64,000 nucleotides of DNA, taken from an uncultured Alistipes sp. GTDB lineage: Bacteria; Bacteroidota; Bacteroidia; Bacteroidales; Rikenellaceae. The notes beneath the pieces were generated by a model. The model ran no database searches. It was not told where the DNA came from and saw nothing but the letters and a program-made list of their open reading frames with translations. The stretch spans positions 62,001-126,000 of the forward strand of contig NZ_CASFQD010000025.1 of the NCBI RefSeq assembly GCF_949296715.1. The letters are read 5' to 3'. Each line of letters begins with the position of its first letter. Positions within the stretch are counted from its first letter, which is position 1. Shown in pieces: positions 43,762 through 52,498 of the stretch. Both the position numbers and the translations under genes were made by a program.

Positions 43762-45993
43762 ATGAGCGAAATCTACACCGTCATCATCGGCATTCTGGGT
43801 GTCCTCGCCATTTCGGGTCTCTTCGTCGGCGTAACGAACGACGCCGTCAACTTCCTGAACTCCGCAATCGGCTCCAAGGCCGCATCCATGAAGGTCATCC
43901 TGCTGGTCGCCTCCATCGGTATCCTCATCGGCGTCGTGACGTCGAGCGGCATGATGGAGGTCGCACGCAGCGGCATGTTCAACCCCGGGCTCTTTACGTT
44001 CCACGAGGTCATGATGCTCTATCTGGGCGTGATGTTCGCCAACGTCATCCTGCTCGACCTCTACAACTCCTGGGGACTTCCCACCTCGACGACCGTCTCG
44101 CTGATCTTCTGCCTGCTCGGTTCGGCCATCGCCGTGTCGATCTACAAAATCTCGAACGACCCGACGCTGGGCATCGGCGCCCTGGGCGAGTACATCAACA
44201 CCTCGCGGGCCATGGGTATCGTCTCGGCGATCCTCCTCTCGGTGGTTATCGCCTTCACGTGCGGCACCATCGTGATGTACGTCTCGCGCCTGATCTTCTC
44301 GTTCCGCTATACGGTGCCGTTCCGCCGCTACGGAGCCCTCTGGTGCGGCGCCTCGCTCACCTCGATCGTCTATTTCGCCCTCTTCAAGGGGCTCAAGACG
44401 GTCCTTGCGGGCCACGCCTTCATCGAGTTCATCGACCGGCACCTGCTGCTCGCGCTCTTCGTCTGCTGGGGCGTCTGCTCGCTGCTGCTCTTCTTCATCC
44501 AGCGGCTGAAGATCAATATCCTGCGCATCACGATCCTCTCGGGCACCTTCGCCCTGGCCCTCGCCTTCGCGGGCAACGACCTGGTGAACTTCATCGGCGT
44601 GCCGGTGGCCAGCTTCGACGCCTACTCGATTGCCCGCCACTCGGGCGACGCGGGCATGCTCATGGAGGCGCTCAACGAGAACGTCCCGGCCAACTTCCTG
44701 ATCCTGCTGGCCGCGGGCGTCATCATGATCGTCACGCTCTGGACCTCGAAGAAGGCCATGCACGTCTCCGAGACCGAAATCTCGCTCTCGGCGCAGGGCG
44801 ACGAGGGGCAGGAGCAGTACGGCTCGTCGCTCTTCTCGCGCACGATCGTCCGCGCGGCCCTCAACGTCAACGCCGGTGTCGAGCGGGCCATCCCGCCGCG
44901 CGTGCGCGAGTCGATCTCGCACCGCTTCGAATACGAGGATGTCGAGCACAGCGGCGCCCCCTACGACATGATCCGCGCCACGGTGAACCTCACCACCTCG
45001 GCTCTGCTCATCGCCATCGCCACGTCGCTCAAGCTGCCGCTGTCGACCACCTACGTCTGCTTCATGGTGGCCATGGGTTCGTCGCTCGCCGACCGCGCCT
45101 GGGGCCGCGAAAGCGCCGTCTACCGCATCTCGGGCGTCATGACCGTGGTGGCCGGATGGTTCATCACGGCACTGGGCGGCTTCCTGATCGCCTTCGTCGT
45201 CGGACTGGCGCTCATCTACGGCGGCATTCCGGCCTTCATCATCATCACGGTGCTCTGCGGCTGGATGCTCATCCACAGCAATTTCCGCAAGAAAGGCGAC
45301 AAGGCCGCCGCAGTCCATACCGCCGCGGAGACCAACGAGGACATCATCATATCGCTGCGCGAGGAGGTCTGCGCCACGATGGAGAGTGCGACGAAGATCT
45401 ACGACCGCACGCTGATCGCCGTGATGCAGGAGAACCGCAAGGTGCTGCGCGACATGGTCAAGGAGGCCAACGACCTCTTCTACCACTCGCGCGAACGCAA
45501 ATACACGCTGCTGCCGACGCTCAAGAAGCTGCAGGGCAACGACGTCAATACGGCGCACTACTACGTGCAGGTCGTCGACTATCTCAACGAGATGACCAAG
45601 GCGCTGATGCACATCACGCGCCCGGCGTTCGAGCACATCGACAACAACCATGAGGGGCTCTCGAAGGAGCAGGTCAAGGACCTGATGGCCATCAACGACG
45701 ACGTGGAGTCGATCTACCGGCGCATCAACCAGATGCTGCGCGAGGGCGACTTCGCCGATATCGAGACGGTGCTTTCGCTGCGCGACATGCTCTTCGAGTC
45801 GATCGCCGAGGCCATCAAGTCGGAGCTTACGCGCATCAACGAGGCCCGCTCGAACACCAAGGCCTCGATGCTTTACCTGACGATCCTCACCGAGACCAAG
45901 AACATGGTGCTCCAGTCGCGCAACCTGCTCAAGTCGCAGCAGTACTTCCTCAAGCACCGCAGCGGCCCCACGACCTGGATCAAAAAACAGTAG
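43762..45993 (+). CDS. Inorganic phosphate transporter (PiT family) with C-terminal PhoU-like domain
   Basis: A 743-residue inner-membrane carrier. Two PHO4 signature halves are visible: GVTNDAVNFLNSAIGSKAAS near residue 23 with WGLPTSTTVSLIFCLLGSA, and AFAGNDLVNFIGVPVASFDA with LPLSTTYVCFMVAMGSSLA. After the last helix (about residue 510) comes a soluble, helical region of about 210 residues resembling PhoU, with repeated acidic helices (TMESATKIYDRTLIAVMQEN and later segments). It likely imports phosphate by ion coupling, with the tail sensing or regulating. A DUF4924 gene follows after 3 bases. No pst or phoBR genes are in view. Confidence 0.9.
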   Translation: MSEIYTVIIGILGVLAISGLFVGVTNDAVNFLNSAIGSKAASMKVILLVASIGILIGVVTSSGMMEVARSGMFNPGLFTFHEVMMLYLGVMFANVILLDLYNSWGLPTSTTVSLIFCLLGSAIAVSIYKISNDPTLGIGALGEYINTSRAMGIVSAILLSVVIAFTCGTIVMYVSRLIFSFRYTVPFRRYGALWCGASLTSIVYFALFKGLKTVLAGHAFIEFIDRHLLLALFVCWGVCSLLLFFIQRLKINILRITILSGTFALALAFAGNDLVNFIGVPVASFDAYSIARHSGDAGMLMEALNENVPANFLILLAAGVIMIVTLWTSKKAMHVSETEISLSAQGDEGQEQYGSSLFSRTIVRAALNVNAGVERAIPPRVRESISHRFEYEDVEHSGAPYDMIRATVNLTTSALLIAIATSLKLPLSTTYVCFMVAMGSSLADRAWGRESAVYRISGVMTVVAGWFITALGGFLIAFVVGLALIYGGIPAFIIITVLCGWMLIHSNFRKKGDKAAAVHTAAETNEDIIISLREEVCATMESATKIYDRTLIAVMQENRKVLRDMVKEANDLFYHSRERKYTLLPTLKKLQGNDVNTAHYYVQVVDYLNEMTKALMHITRPAFEHIDNNHEGLSKEQVKDLMAINDDVESIYRRINQMLREGDFADIETVLSLRDMLFESIAEAIKSELTRINEARSNTKASMLYLTILTETKNMVLQSRNLLKSQQYFLKHRSGPTTWIKKQ

Positions 45994-45996
45994 GAG

Positions 45997-46560
45997 ATGG
46001 ATATCGCCAAAGCCAAGCGCCGCGAGAACATCGCCGAGTACATTCTCTACCTGTGGCAGCTGGAGGACCTGCTGCGGGCGTTGCAGTTCAGTCCCGAGGC
46101 GGTCTACTCGCAGCTCATCGCGCCGCGCAGGGACCTCGAGGAGGGGCAGCGGCCCGTCTTCCTCATGTGGTACATGGACATCGCCAACCTGCTGCGCGAG
46201 GAGGGCAAGGAGGAGAAGGGGCATCTCGAGCACACGCTGCACCTGATCCGCGACCTGCATGACCTGCACCTGCAGCTGATGAAGCTGCCCGCGGGGGAGC
46301 ACTACCGCCAGACCTATGCCCGGCTGGAGCCGCTGTTGCCGCGCCTGCGCGAGGTGATGGGCAATCCGGGCATGAACGACACGGAGCTCTGCTTCCGGGC
46401 GCTCTACGCCACGATGCTCTACCGCATCAAGGGCGAGGGCGACAAATCCGCCGTGACGGACACCATCGAGTTCATCTCGCCCGTGATCGGCGAGCTGGCC
46501 GCCATGTACGGCAAGGTCGAGCGCGGCGAGATCGACCTCTTCAAAGAGCGGGAGCAGTAA
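45997..46560 (+). CDS. DUF4924 family protein
   Basis: A 187-residue, all-helical soluble protein starting MDIAKAKRRENIAEYILYLW. It resembles DUF4924 proteins, restricted to Bacteroidota and of unknown function. The sequence has alternating charged helices and no signal peptide. It starts 3 bases after the phosphate transporter stop, so translation is coupled; a role with the transporter is possible but unproven. The shared terminator is at 46597-46631. Confidence 0.75.
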   Translation: MDIAKAKRRENIAEYILYLWQLEDLLRALQFSPEAVYSQLIAPRRDLEEGQRPVFLMWYMDIANLLREEGKEEKGHLEHTLHLIRDLHDLHLQLMKLPAGEHYRQTYARLEPLLPRLREVMGNPGMNDTELCFRALYATMLYRIKGEGDKSAVTDTIEFISPVIGELAAMYGKVERGEIDLFKEREQ

Positions 46561-46596
46561 GCGAAGCGGAGGGGCGGAGACGAAAAGCCTCAACGG

Positions 46597-46631
46597 AAAA
46601 ACGGGACCGGTCACAAGACCGGTCCCGTTTT
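46597..46631. terminator. Bidirectional terminator
   Basis: AAAACGGGACCGGT pairs with ACCGGTCCCGTTTT around CACAAG. It separates the convergent DUF4924 and GNAT genes. Confidence 0.9.
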
Positions 46632-46680
46632 GTTCGGAACAGGAGGCTTGCCGCGGTCGGACGCCGCCCGCCGGGACGGG

Positions 46681-47178
46681 TTATCCGATCTCCAGCCCCA
46701 TGATGTAGTCGTTCATGTAGTAGCCGTTGCCGATCGGGAAGTCGCCTTCGCGCAGGCGCCGCATGCCCATGTGCTCGTAGAAGTGCAGGGCGCGGTTCTG
46801 CCGGTTGACGTTCAGCTCCATGAGGCAGCGCCCGGGATGCACGCGGCGGATGTGGGCCACGGCGTGGCGGAAGAGTGCCGCTCCGGCGCCGATGCCCTGA
46901 TAGCGGGGCAGGACGTAGATCTTCTGCAGATGGAACAGGTCGGGCCCCTGCTGCTCGACGGAGAGGTAGCCGCACGGCTCGCCGTCGGTCTGGGCGATGA
47001 AGTAGCGGTGGCCCTCGTCGAGCTGGCGGCGCAGGCTCGCCTCGGAGTACATCCACTCCATCATGTAGTCCAGCTGCCCGGGGGTGAGCAGCTCGCGGTA
47101 GGTGGCGGGAAAGGCCTCGCCGGCCAGGCGGCGGATCAGGTCGATGTCATGCGCGGAAGCGTCGCGGATCGTCAGCAT
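46681..47178 (-). CDS. GNAT-family N-acetyltransferase
   Basis: A 165-residue acetyl-CoA-dependent transferase starting MLTIRDASAHDIDLIRRLAG. The motif A region LQKIYVLPRYQGIGAGAALF holds the acetyl-CoA pyrophosphate loop (RYQGIG), and HFYEHMGMRRLREGDF matches motif B. The substrate is unknown. The ATG at 47176-47178 was chosen; an in-frame extension upstream would run through the rpmH terminator. The promoter is weak by eye (AATCTTTG on the minus strand near 47190). Confidence 0.85.
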   Translation of the reverse strand: MLTIRDASAHDIDLIRRLAGEAFPATYRELLTPGQLDYMMEWMYSEASLRRQLDEGHRYFIAQTDGEPCGYLSVEQQGPDLFHLQKIYVLPRYQGIGAGAALFRHAVAHIRRVHPGRCLMELNVNRQNRALHFYEHMGMRRLREGDFPIGNGYYMNDYIMGLEIG

Positions 47179-47249
47179 GGGAAACGGATTCAAAGATTTT
47201 TCGGGGAAAATAACGGAAGCCGGAAGCGGGTGGCAGTCCGGTAGTAATG

Positions 47250-47276
47250 AAAAAAGGCCGACATCAGCCGGCCTTT
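47250..47276 (-). terminator. Terminator of rpmH
   Basis: AAAGGCCG and CGGCCTTT pair around eight bases; the minus strand continues with T residues, 20 bases after the rpmH stop. Confidence 0.75.
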
Positions 47277-47296
47277 GTTTCATTCGCGCGCGAGAA

Positions 47297-47458
47297 TTAA
47301 GCGTACTTGAACGTCGACTCGTCCGAGACGGTCAGCTTCTTGCGGCCTTTTGCACGACGTGCAGCCAGCACCTTGCGGCCTTCCGCCGTAGCCATACGCT
47401 TGCGGAAACCATGCTTGTTGATTCTCTTCCGGCGCGAGGGCTGGTAAGTTCTCTTCAT
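47297..47458 (-). CDS. rpmH: 50S ribosomal protein L34
   Basis: A 53-residue, very basic ribosomal protein. The translation begins MKRTYQPSRRKRINKHGFRK, passes through RMATAEGRKVLAARRAKGRK and ends KLTVSDESTFKYA, which is unmistakably L34. An ATG two codons upstream (47462-47464) could add Met-Ala; the MKRTYQPS start is the usual one. A strong minus-strand promoter (47506-47535) and a terminator make it monocistronic. It is divergent from murA. In many bacteria rpmH neighbours rnpA and dnaA; here it does not. Confidence 0.97.
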   Translation of the reverse strand: MKRTYQPSRRKRINKHGFRKRMATAEGRKVLAARRAKGRKKLTVSDESTFKYA

Positions 47459-47505
47459 TGCCATAGCTGTATCCTTTTTGTTGTTTCAGACATTTTTACG
47501 GATTG

Positions 47506-47535
47506 CAAAAGTACAACAAAAAAGTGATCCGCAAA
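47506..47535 (-). promoter_or_regulatory. Promoter of rpmH
   Basis: On the minus strand TTTG (47532-47535), 18 bases, then TACTTTTG (47506-47513). Both boxes match. Confidence 0.7.
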
Positions 47536-47586
47536 AATTTTTCACGAAAATATTTCAAAATGACGGGCGAAAGCACGAAATCTTGT

Positions 47587-47594
47587 TAACTTTG
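47587..47594 (+). promoter_or_regulatory. -7 element for murA
   Basis: TAACTTTG, 45 bases upstream of the start at 47640. Confidence 0.65.
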
Positions 47595-47639
47595 TCAACG
47601 ACCGCGACACGTTTCGCGCCAACGAACACCGCAACAGCC

Positions 47640-48959
47640 ATGGCAATATTCAAAGTCGAAGGAGGCCACCGTCTCCGGGGCAGCATCACCCCCCAGGGCG
47701 CCAAGAACGAGGCGCTGCAGATTCTCTGTGCCACCCTGCTGACCCCCGAGCGGGTCGTCGTGCACAACATACCCCGCATTCTGGATGTCCTGCAGCTCAT
47801 CGAGCTGCTGCGCCGCATGGGCGTCGAGGTCGAGGAGCTCGGCGGGGACACCTTCTCGTTCCGCGCCCGCGACATCGATTTCGACTACCTGAACACGGAG
47901 GACTACCGCCAGCGCTGCATGCGTCTGCGCGGCTCGGTGATGCTTATCGGCCCGATGCTGGCCCGTTTCGGCCGGGGATTCATCCCCCGTCCGGGCGGCG
48001 ACAAGATCGGACGCCGGCGTCTGGACACCCACTTCCTCGGGCTGCAGAAACTCGGCGCCAAGTTCGACTTCGACGTCGCCGACGACTTCTTCATGGTCGA
48101 GGCCGACAAGCTGCAGGGCACCTACATGCTGCTCGACGAGGCGTCGGTGACCGGTACGGCCAACATCGTGATGGCCGCCGTGCTGGCCAGGGGGACGACG
48201 ACGATCTACAACGCCGCGTGCGAACCCTACCTGCAGCAGCTCTGCAAGATGCTCAACCGCATGGGGGCCCGGATATCGGGCATCGCCTCGAACCTGCTGA
48301 CCATCGAGGGCGTCGAGGCGCTGGGCGGTACGGAGCACACGCTGCTGCCCGACATGATCGAGGTGGGCAGCTTCATCGGCATGGCCGCCATGAACCGCTC
48401 GGAGCTGACTATCCGCAACGTCTCCTACGAGAACCTCGGCATCATCCCGGCGCAGTTTGCCCGCATGGGCATCCATTTCGAGCAGCAGGGCGACGACATC
48501 CATATCCCGCAGCAGGACCACTACAGCATCGAGACCTTCCTCGACGGGTCGATCATGACCATTGCCGACGCCCCGTGGCCGGGCCTGACGCCCGACCTGC
48601 TGTCGATTTTCCTGGTCGTGGCCACGCAGGCCAAGGGGGCGGTGCTGATCCACCAGAAGATGTTTGAGAGCCGTCTGTTCTTCGTCGACAAGCTCATCGA
48701 CATGGGGGCGCAGATCATCCTCTGCGACCCGCACCGCGCCACGGTCATCGGCCATGACCACCGCCTGCAGCTGCGGGCCACGCGCATGACCTCGCCCGAC
48801 ATCCGCGCCGGCGTGGCGCTGCTCATCGCCGCCATGTCGGCCGACGGGGTCTCGACGATCCAGAACATCGACCAGATCGACCGCGGATACAAGGATATCG
48901 ACCGCCGCCTGAACGCCCTCGGCGCGAAGATCACGCGTGTCGACGAGTGCAGCCGCTGA
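47640..48959 (+). CDS. murA: UDP-N-acetylglucosamine 1-carboxyvinyltransferase with Asp at the fosfomycin-target position
   Basis: A 439-residue enzyme for the first committed step of peptidoglycan synthesis, joining enolpyruvate from PEP to UDP-GlcNAc. The two-domain EPT fold shows GAKNEALQILCATLL near residue 20. The active-site loop reads RPGGDKIGRRRLD: Asp121 stands where E. coli MurA has Cys115, the residue alkylated by fosfomycin. Asp variants remain active and are drug-insensitive in other bacteria. The start is the ATG at 47640, after the promoter at 47587; an earlier in-frame start lies upstream of it. The gene is followed by tdk after 117 bases. Confidence 0.95.
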   Translation: MAIFKVEGGHRLRGSITPQGAKNEALQILCATLLTPERVVVHNIPRILDVLQLIELLRRMGVEVEELGGDTFSFRARDIDFDYLNTEDYRQRCMRLRGSVMLIGPMLARFGRGFIPRPGGDKIGRRRLDTHFLGLQKLGAKFDFDVADDFFMVEADKLQGTYMLLDEASVTGTANIVMAAVLARGTTTIYNAACEPYLQQLCKMLNRMGARISGIASNLLTIEGVEALGGTEHTLLPDMIEVGSFIGMAAMNRSELTIRNVSYENLGIIPAQFARMGIHFEQQGDDIHIPQQDHYSIETFLDGSIMTIADAPWPGLTPDLLSIFLVVATQAKGAVLIHQKMFESRLFFVDKLIDMGAQIILCDPHRATVIGHDHRLQLRATRMTSPDIRAGVALLIAAMSADGVSTIQNIDQIDRGYKDIDRRLNALGAKITRVDECSR

Positions 48960-49076
48960 TCCCGCCCCGCCGGTGTACCGCCCCGCGCCGCGCGGCACGC
49001 CGCCGTGCGGTGATTGTTGCGTGCGGTCCCGCGCGCAACGGAAAACGCAAAAGAAGCAAAACAGAATAGAGAGACT

Positions 49077-49649
49077 ATGTTTTTGGAAAATGCCAGCCGC
49101 AAGGGCTGGATCGAAGTGATCTGCGGCTCGATGTTCTCGGGCAAGACCGAGGAGCTCATCCGCCGCCTGAAACGGGCGCAGTTCGCCCACCTGCGGGTCG
49201 AAATCTTCAAGCCCCGCATCGACGTGCGCTATTCGGAGGAGGAGGTCGTCTCGCACGACGCCAACGCCATCCGCTCGACGCCGGTCGAGTCGCCGCAGAA
49301 TATCCTGCTGATGACCGCGGACGTCGACGTCGTGGGAATCGACGAAGCGCAGTTCTTCGATGCGAGCATCGTGGATGTCTGCCGGCAGCTGGCCGACAGC
49401 GGCGTGCGCGTGATCGTCGCGGGGCTCGACATGGACTATACGGGCAAGCCCTTCGGTCCGATGCCCGATCTGATGGCCACGGCCGAGTATGTGACGAAGG
49501 TGCATGCTATCTGTGTGCGCTGCGGCAACCTTGCGCACCACTCGCACCGCCTGACGGCCGACGAGAAGCAGGTGATGCTCGGTGCGCAGGACAGCTATGA
49601 ACCCATCTGCCGCCACTGCTTCCACGAACTGGTCCGCAACCGCCAGTAA
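49077..49649 (+). CDS. tdk: Thymidine kinase
   Basis: A 190-residue type II thymidine kinase of nucleotide salvage in the cytoplasm. The P-loop is GSMFSGKT (17-24). The catalytic Glu lies in GIDEAQFFD, and the lasso/zinc region has CVRCG and CRHC cysteine pairs. The ATG at 49077 is chosen; upstream in-frame codons would add an unlikely leader. The terminator is at 49757-49788. Length and motifs are normal. Confidence 0.95.
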   Translation: MFLENASRKGWIEVICGSMFSGKTEELIRRLKRAQFAHLRVEIFKPRIDVRYSEEEVVSHDANAIRSTPVESPQNILLMTADVDVVGIDEAQFFDASIVDVCRQLADSGVRVIVAGLDMDYTGKPFGPMPDLMATAEYVTKVHAICVRCGNLAHHSHRLTADEKQVMLGAQDSYEPICRHCFHELVRNRQ

Positions 49650-49756
49650 GTCCCCGCGCCGGTCGCCCCGGCTCCACCGGAGTAGTTCCCGCGCCTGTCG
49701 GCAACGTTTGCGGCACCGGCAGCACCCGCATCGTCGGACTCGCCATCCGGATTCCG

Positions 49757-49788
49757 AACGGCCGTTTCCCTTGTGAAACGGCCGTTTT
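49757..49788 (+). terminator. Terminator of tdk
   Basis: AACGGCCGTTTC pairs with GAAACGGCCGTT around CCTTGT, followed by T residues. Confidence 0.8.
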
Positions 49789-49856
49789 GCATGGCCGGGT
49801 GCAAAAATGGTATCCGAAAGAGCAAAAAAGGTAACTCCGGGAATCGGACTCCGGAC

Positions 49857-49864
49857 TATCTTTG
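49857..49864 (+). promoter_or_regulatory. -7 element for the second sulfatase
   Basis: TATCTTTG, 28 bases upstream of the start at 49893. The in-frame ATG at 49773 lies upstream of it, so it is not used. Confidence 0.65.
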
Positions 49865-49892
49865 CAATGGAAACCAACTCGAATCCGCAACC

Positions 49893-51335
49893 ATGAAAAG
49901 ACTCTTTCGCATAGGCGGCGCTTCGTCTGTTCTGACGGCGCTGCTGCCGTTCAATCCGCTTTCGGCACAGCAGGTTGCAACGGAACCTGATTCCTCTTCC
50001 GAACAGCGGCCGATGAACATCATTTTCTATCTGGTAGACGACATGGGATACGGCGATCTGGGATATTTGGGCAACCGCATGGTCGAAACTCCCGCCGTTG
50101 ATGCGTTCGCCGCCGAATCGTCGGTCTTCACCAACGCCTATGCGGCCCCCGAATCCTCACCCACGCGCGCGAGCCTGCTGACAGGTAAAAATCCTGCCCG
50201 GCTGCATCTTACAACCTGGATACCCCAAAAAGGTGCCCGCAAGGCCAGCGAGTACAAAGGCTGGCGCATGCCCGAGGAGGCACGGGGCGTAGCGCTTGAG
50301 GAGACACTGGTTTCGGAGGCGCTCAAGGCGCACGGCTACGACACCTGGCATATCGGGAAATGGCACATCGGGGAAGGGGAACTTTCGCCGCGCAATCAGG
50401 GCTTCGACTCCGATACGGGTTACTGGCCCTGGTCCTTCCCTCGGAGTTACTTCTCTCCCTACGGATTGCAGACGCTGCAGGACGGGCCCGAGGGGGAGTA
50501 TCTGACGGACCGGCTCGCCGATGAGGCAGTCAAACTGATCAAAAATCACTCGGACCGGCCTTTTTTTCTCAATCTGTGGCACTATGCCGTGCATGAGCCG
50601 CTCCGGGCGAAAGATTCGCTGACTGCCTACTACCGGGCCAAAGGAGCTCCAGAAGAGGGTAAGAACAAGGCGGTCTACTCGGCCATGAAGCACTCCGTGG
50701 ACGAGAATTTCGCCAAGATTCTGAAGGCTGTCGAAGAGGCAGGTATCGAAGAAAATACAATCATCGTCTACTTCACCGACAACGGCGGCGTGGTCAAGCA
50801 TGCCGACAACGGACCGCTGCGTCAGGGCAAGAAGTTCCTCTATGAGGGTGGTATCCGCGTGCCGCTCGTGATCCGTGACCCGCGTCATCCGGGTGCCCGC
50901 CGGATCGATACGCCCGTCTCGAGCATCGACTTCTATCCCACGATGCTCGAATGGGCCGGCATCGATCCCGCCGAAGTGGATCAGCTTCTCGACGGGGTGA
51001 GCATCGCGCCGCTGCTGCGCGGCGAACCGATTGCCGACCGGGCGCTTTTCTGGCACGAGATGGGAGCTTTCGGTCATGGTCCCGCTACAGCCATGCGGCA
51101 GGGAAACTACAAACTGTTGCGCTTTTATGCCCGACCGGCTGACAAACAGTATGAGTTGTATGACCTGTCGGAGGATATCGGGGAACAGCACGACCTGTCG
51201 GCCGAGCAACCCGAGCGGGTAAAACGGATGGCCCGGGAGATGCAGCAGTGGATTCGTGAAAACGGAGCGCAACTCCCGACGCGGATCTCTCCCGATGGGG
51301 AGGGGAAGGGTCACCGAAACCGGTCCCGGCAGTAG
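49893..51335 (+). CDS. Secreted sulfatase (Ser-type)
   Basis: A 480-residue periplasmic sulfatase with a Sec signal peptide (cleavage near PLSAQQ). MNIIFYLVDDMGYGDLGYLG gives metal ligands. The maturation signature SSPTRASLLTG has Ser88 as the formylglycine precursor. GKWHIG, FTDNGGVVKHADN and a C-terminal domain complete the fold. It is not closely similar to the sulfatase at 11.1 kb in the regions compared, so the two probably act on different sulfated glycans. Codon use around 50.4-50.8 kb seems slightly less GC-rich than in flanking genes, a weak hint of separate ancestry. No maturase is nearby. Confidence 0.9.
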   Translation: MKRLFRIGGASSVLTALLPFNPLSAQQVATEPDSSSEQRPMNIIFYLVDDMGYGDLGYLGNRMVETPAVDAFAAESSVFTNAYAAPESSPTRASLLTGKNPARLHLTTWIPQKGARKASEYKGWRMPEEARGVALEETLVSEALKAHGYDTWHIGKWHIGEGELSPRNQGFDSDTGYWPWSFPRSYFSPYGLQTLQDGPEGEYLTDRLADEAVKLIKNHSDRPFFLNLWHYAVHEPLRAKDSLTAYYRAKGAPEEGKNKAVYSAMKHSVDENFAKILKAVEEAGIEENTIIVYFTDNGGVVKHADNGPLRQGKKFLYEGGIRVPLVIRDPRHPGARRIDTPVSSIDFYPTMLEWAGIDPAEVDQLLDGVSIAPLLRGEPIADRALFWHEMGAFGHGPATAMRQGNYKLLRFYARPADKQYELYDLSEDIGEQHDLSAEQPERVKRMAREMQQWIRENGAQLPTRISPDGEGKGHRNRSRQ

Positions 51336-51406
51336 TCTGCCGGGATGGTTGCGGCCGCTCGCTCCGGCCGCTTCCCGGAAGGTTCTGCAAAGGCAGCCAT
51401 AAAAAC

Positions 51407-51438
51407 AGCGGGCGGGAGAGGTCACTCTCCCGCCCGCT
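51407..51438. terminator. Bidirectional hairpin terminator
   Basis: AGCGGGCGGGAGAG pairs with CTCTCCCGCCCGCT around GTCA. A five-T run follows on the minus strand, so it chiefly ends the recG operon transcript; the plus side is GTGTTG. Confidence 0.75.
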
Positions 51439-51527
51439 GTGTTGTTGTCTGGCGGCAGCTGGACCCCGTGATCCGGTCTCGCGGCCCGTCCACCATCGGG
51501 CGGACGAGCCCCTCCAAGAGGGCGTCG

Positions 51528-52463
51528 TTACCGCATGACGACCTGTGCCTGGCCGATCAGACGCCCCTCCGTGTAGAGCTCCATGCGGTAGGTGCCGGCC
51601 GCGAAGCCCGACGAGGTGAAGTAGATGCCCACCTCGAGGTCCTGATTCTGGTAGTCGACCTCACGCATGGCCGAATAGGTGAGCCGCTCGCCTTCGAATT
51701 CGAACGACGGCATCGCCTCGGTGGTCAGCACGTAGCCGTCGGGCGAGATGATGCGCAGGTAGATCGCCTTGTTCCCGGGCATCGCCAGTTCGTTGGCCGA
51801 GAGCACGAAGTCCACGCGCAGGCGCGAGGCGTTCTTGATCCGCGATACGGGTTTGCTGCGGTCGTTGAGGGCCGAGAGGCTGATGTCGCGGGCCCGGAGC
51901 ACCGAGCCGACCTTGACCTTGTTGTCCAGTTCGGCGGCCTTCTCCTCGGCCATCTCGGCACGCAGGTTGGCCGACGAAATCTCCTTGCGGTAGGAGACGT
52001 TCTCGCTGATGAGTTTCTGGTTGAGCGTATTGAGCGAGTCGATCTGCCGGATGTAGTCCTTCATGGCCGTGCGCAGCGTGCCTACCTCGCGTTCGTACTG
52101 CTTGATCTTGGCGAGGTTCCACGAACGCTCCTTCTTCAGGCGCGTCATGAGCGAGTCGGCGCGTTCGCGCTCGACGGAGAGGCTGGCCGAGATCGAGTCG
52201 TTCGAGACCCGCAGGTTGTCGTAGTCGTCCATCAGGCGTCCCAGATCATTCTGGATCGAGTCGCGGTCGGCCTGCAGCAGTTCGTTGTCGAGCATCTGCT
52301 GGCGGTGGATGCTGAAATAGAGGATCGACAGCGCCACCAGAATCACCGAGAGGATGATGATGACGATGCGGTATCCGCGGATGGACTTCTCCGCATCGGG
52401 CTGTCTGCCGTAGTCGTCGTCTTCGAATTCCGAGGGGTCGTAACCCGGTCTGTTCTCTTCCAT
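51528..52463 (-). CDS. Membrane-anchored coiled-coil protein, unknown function
   Basis: A 311-residue protein starting MEENRPGYDPSEFEDDDYGR. An acidic cytoplasmic head of about 28 residues precedes one helix (IVIIILSVILVALSILYFSI, about 33-53). A coiled coil follows at about 55-185, rich in Asn, Leu and charged residues, and then a beta-rich domain of about 120 residues with ELAMPGNKAIYLRIISPDGY. Topology would put the coil and beta domain in the periplasm. I do not recognise a named family. It is the last gene of a likely recG-DUF3108 operon, 35 bases after the DUF3108 gene. Confidence 0.7.
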   Translation of the reverse strand: MEENRPGYDPSEFEDDDYGRQPDAEKSIRGYRIVIIILSVILVALSILYFSIHRQQMLDNELLQADRDSIQNDLGRLMDDYDNLRVSNDSISASLSVERERADSLMTRLKKERSWNLAKIKQYEREVGTLRTAMKDYIRQIDSLNTLNQKLISENVSYRKEISSANLRAEMAEEKAAELDNKVKVGSVLRARDISLSALNDRSKPVSRIKNASRLRVDFVLSANELAMPGNKAIYLRIISPDGYVLTTEAMPSFEFEGERLTYSAMREVDYQNQDLEVGIYFTSSGFAAGTYRMELYTEGRLIGQAQVVMR

Positions 52464-52498
52464 AGAAATGTCGGTTTTGCGCAAAGATAATCAATTTT

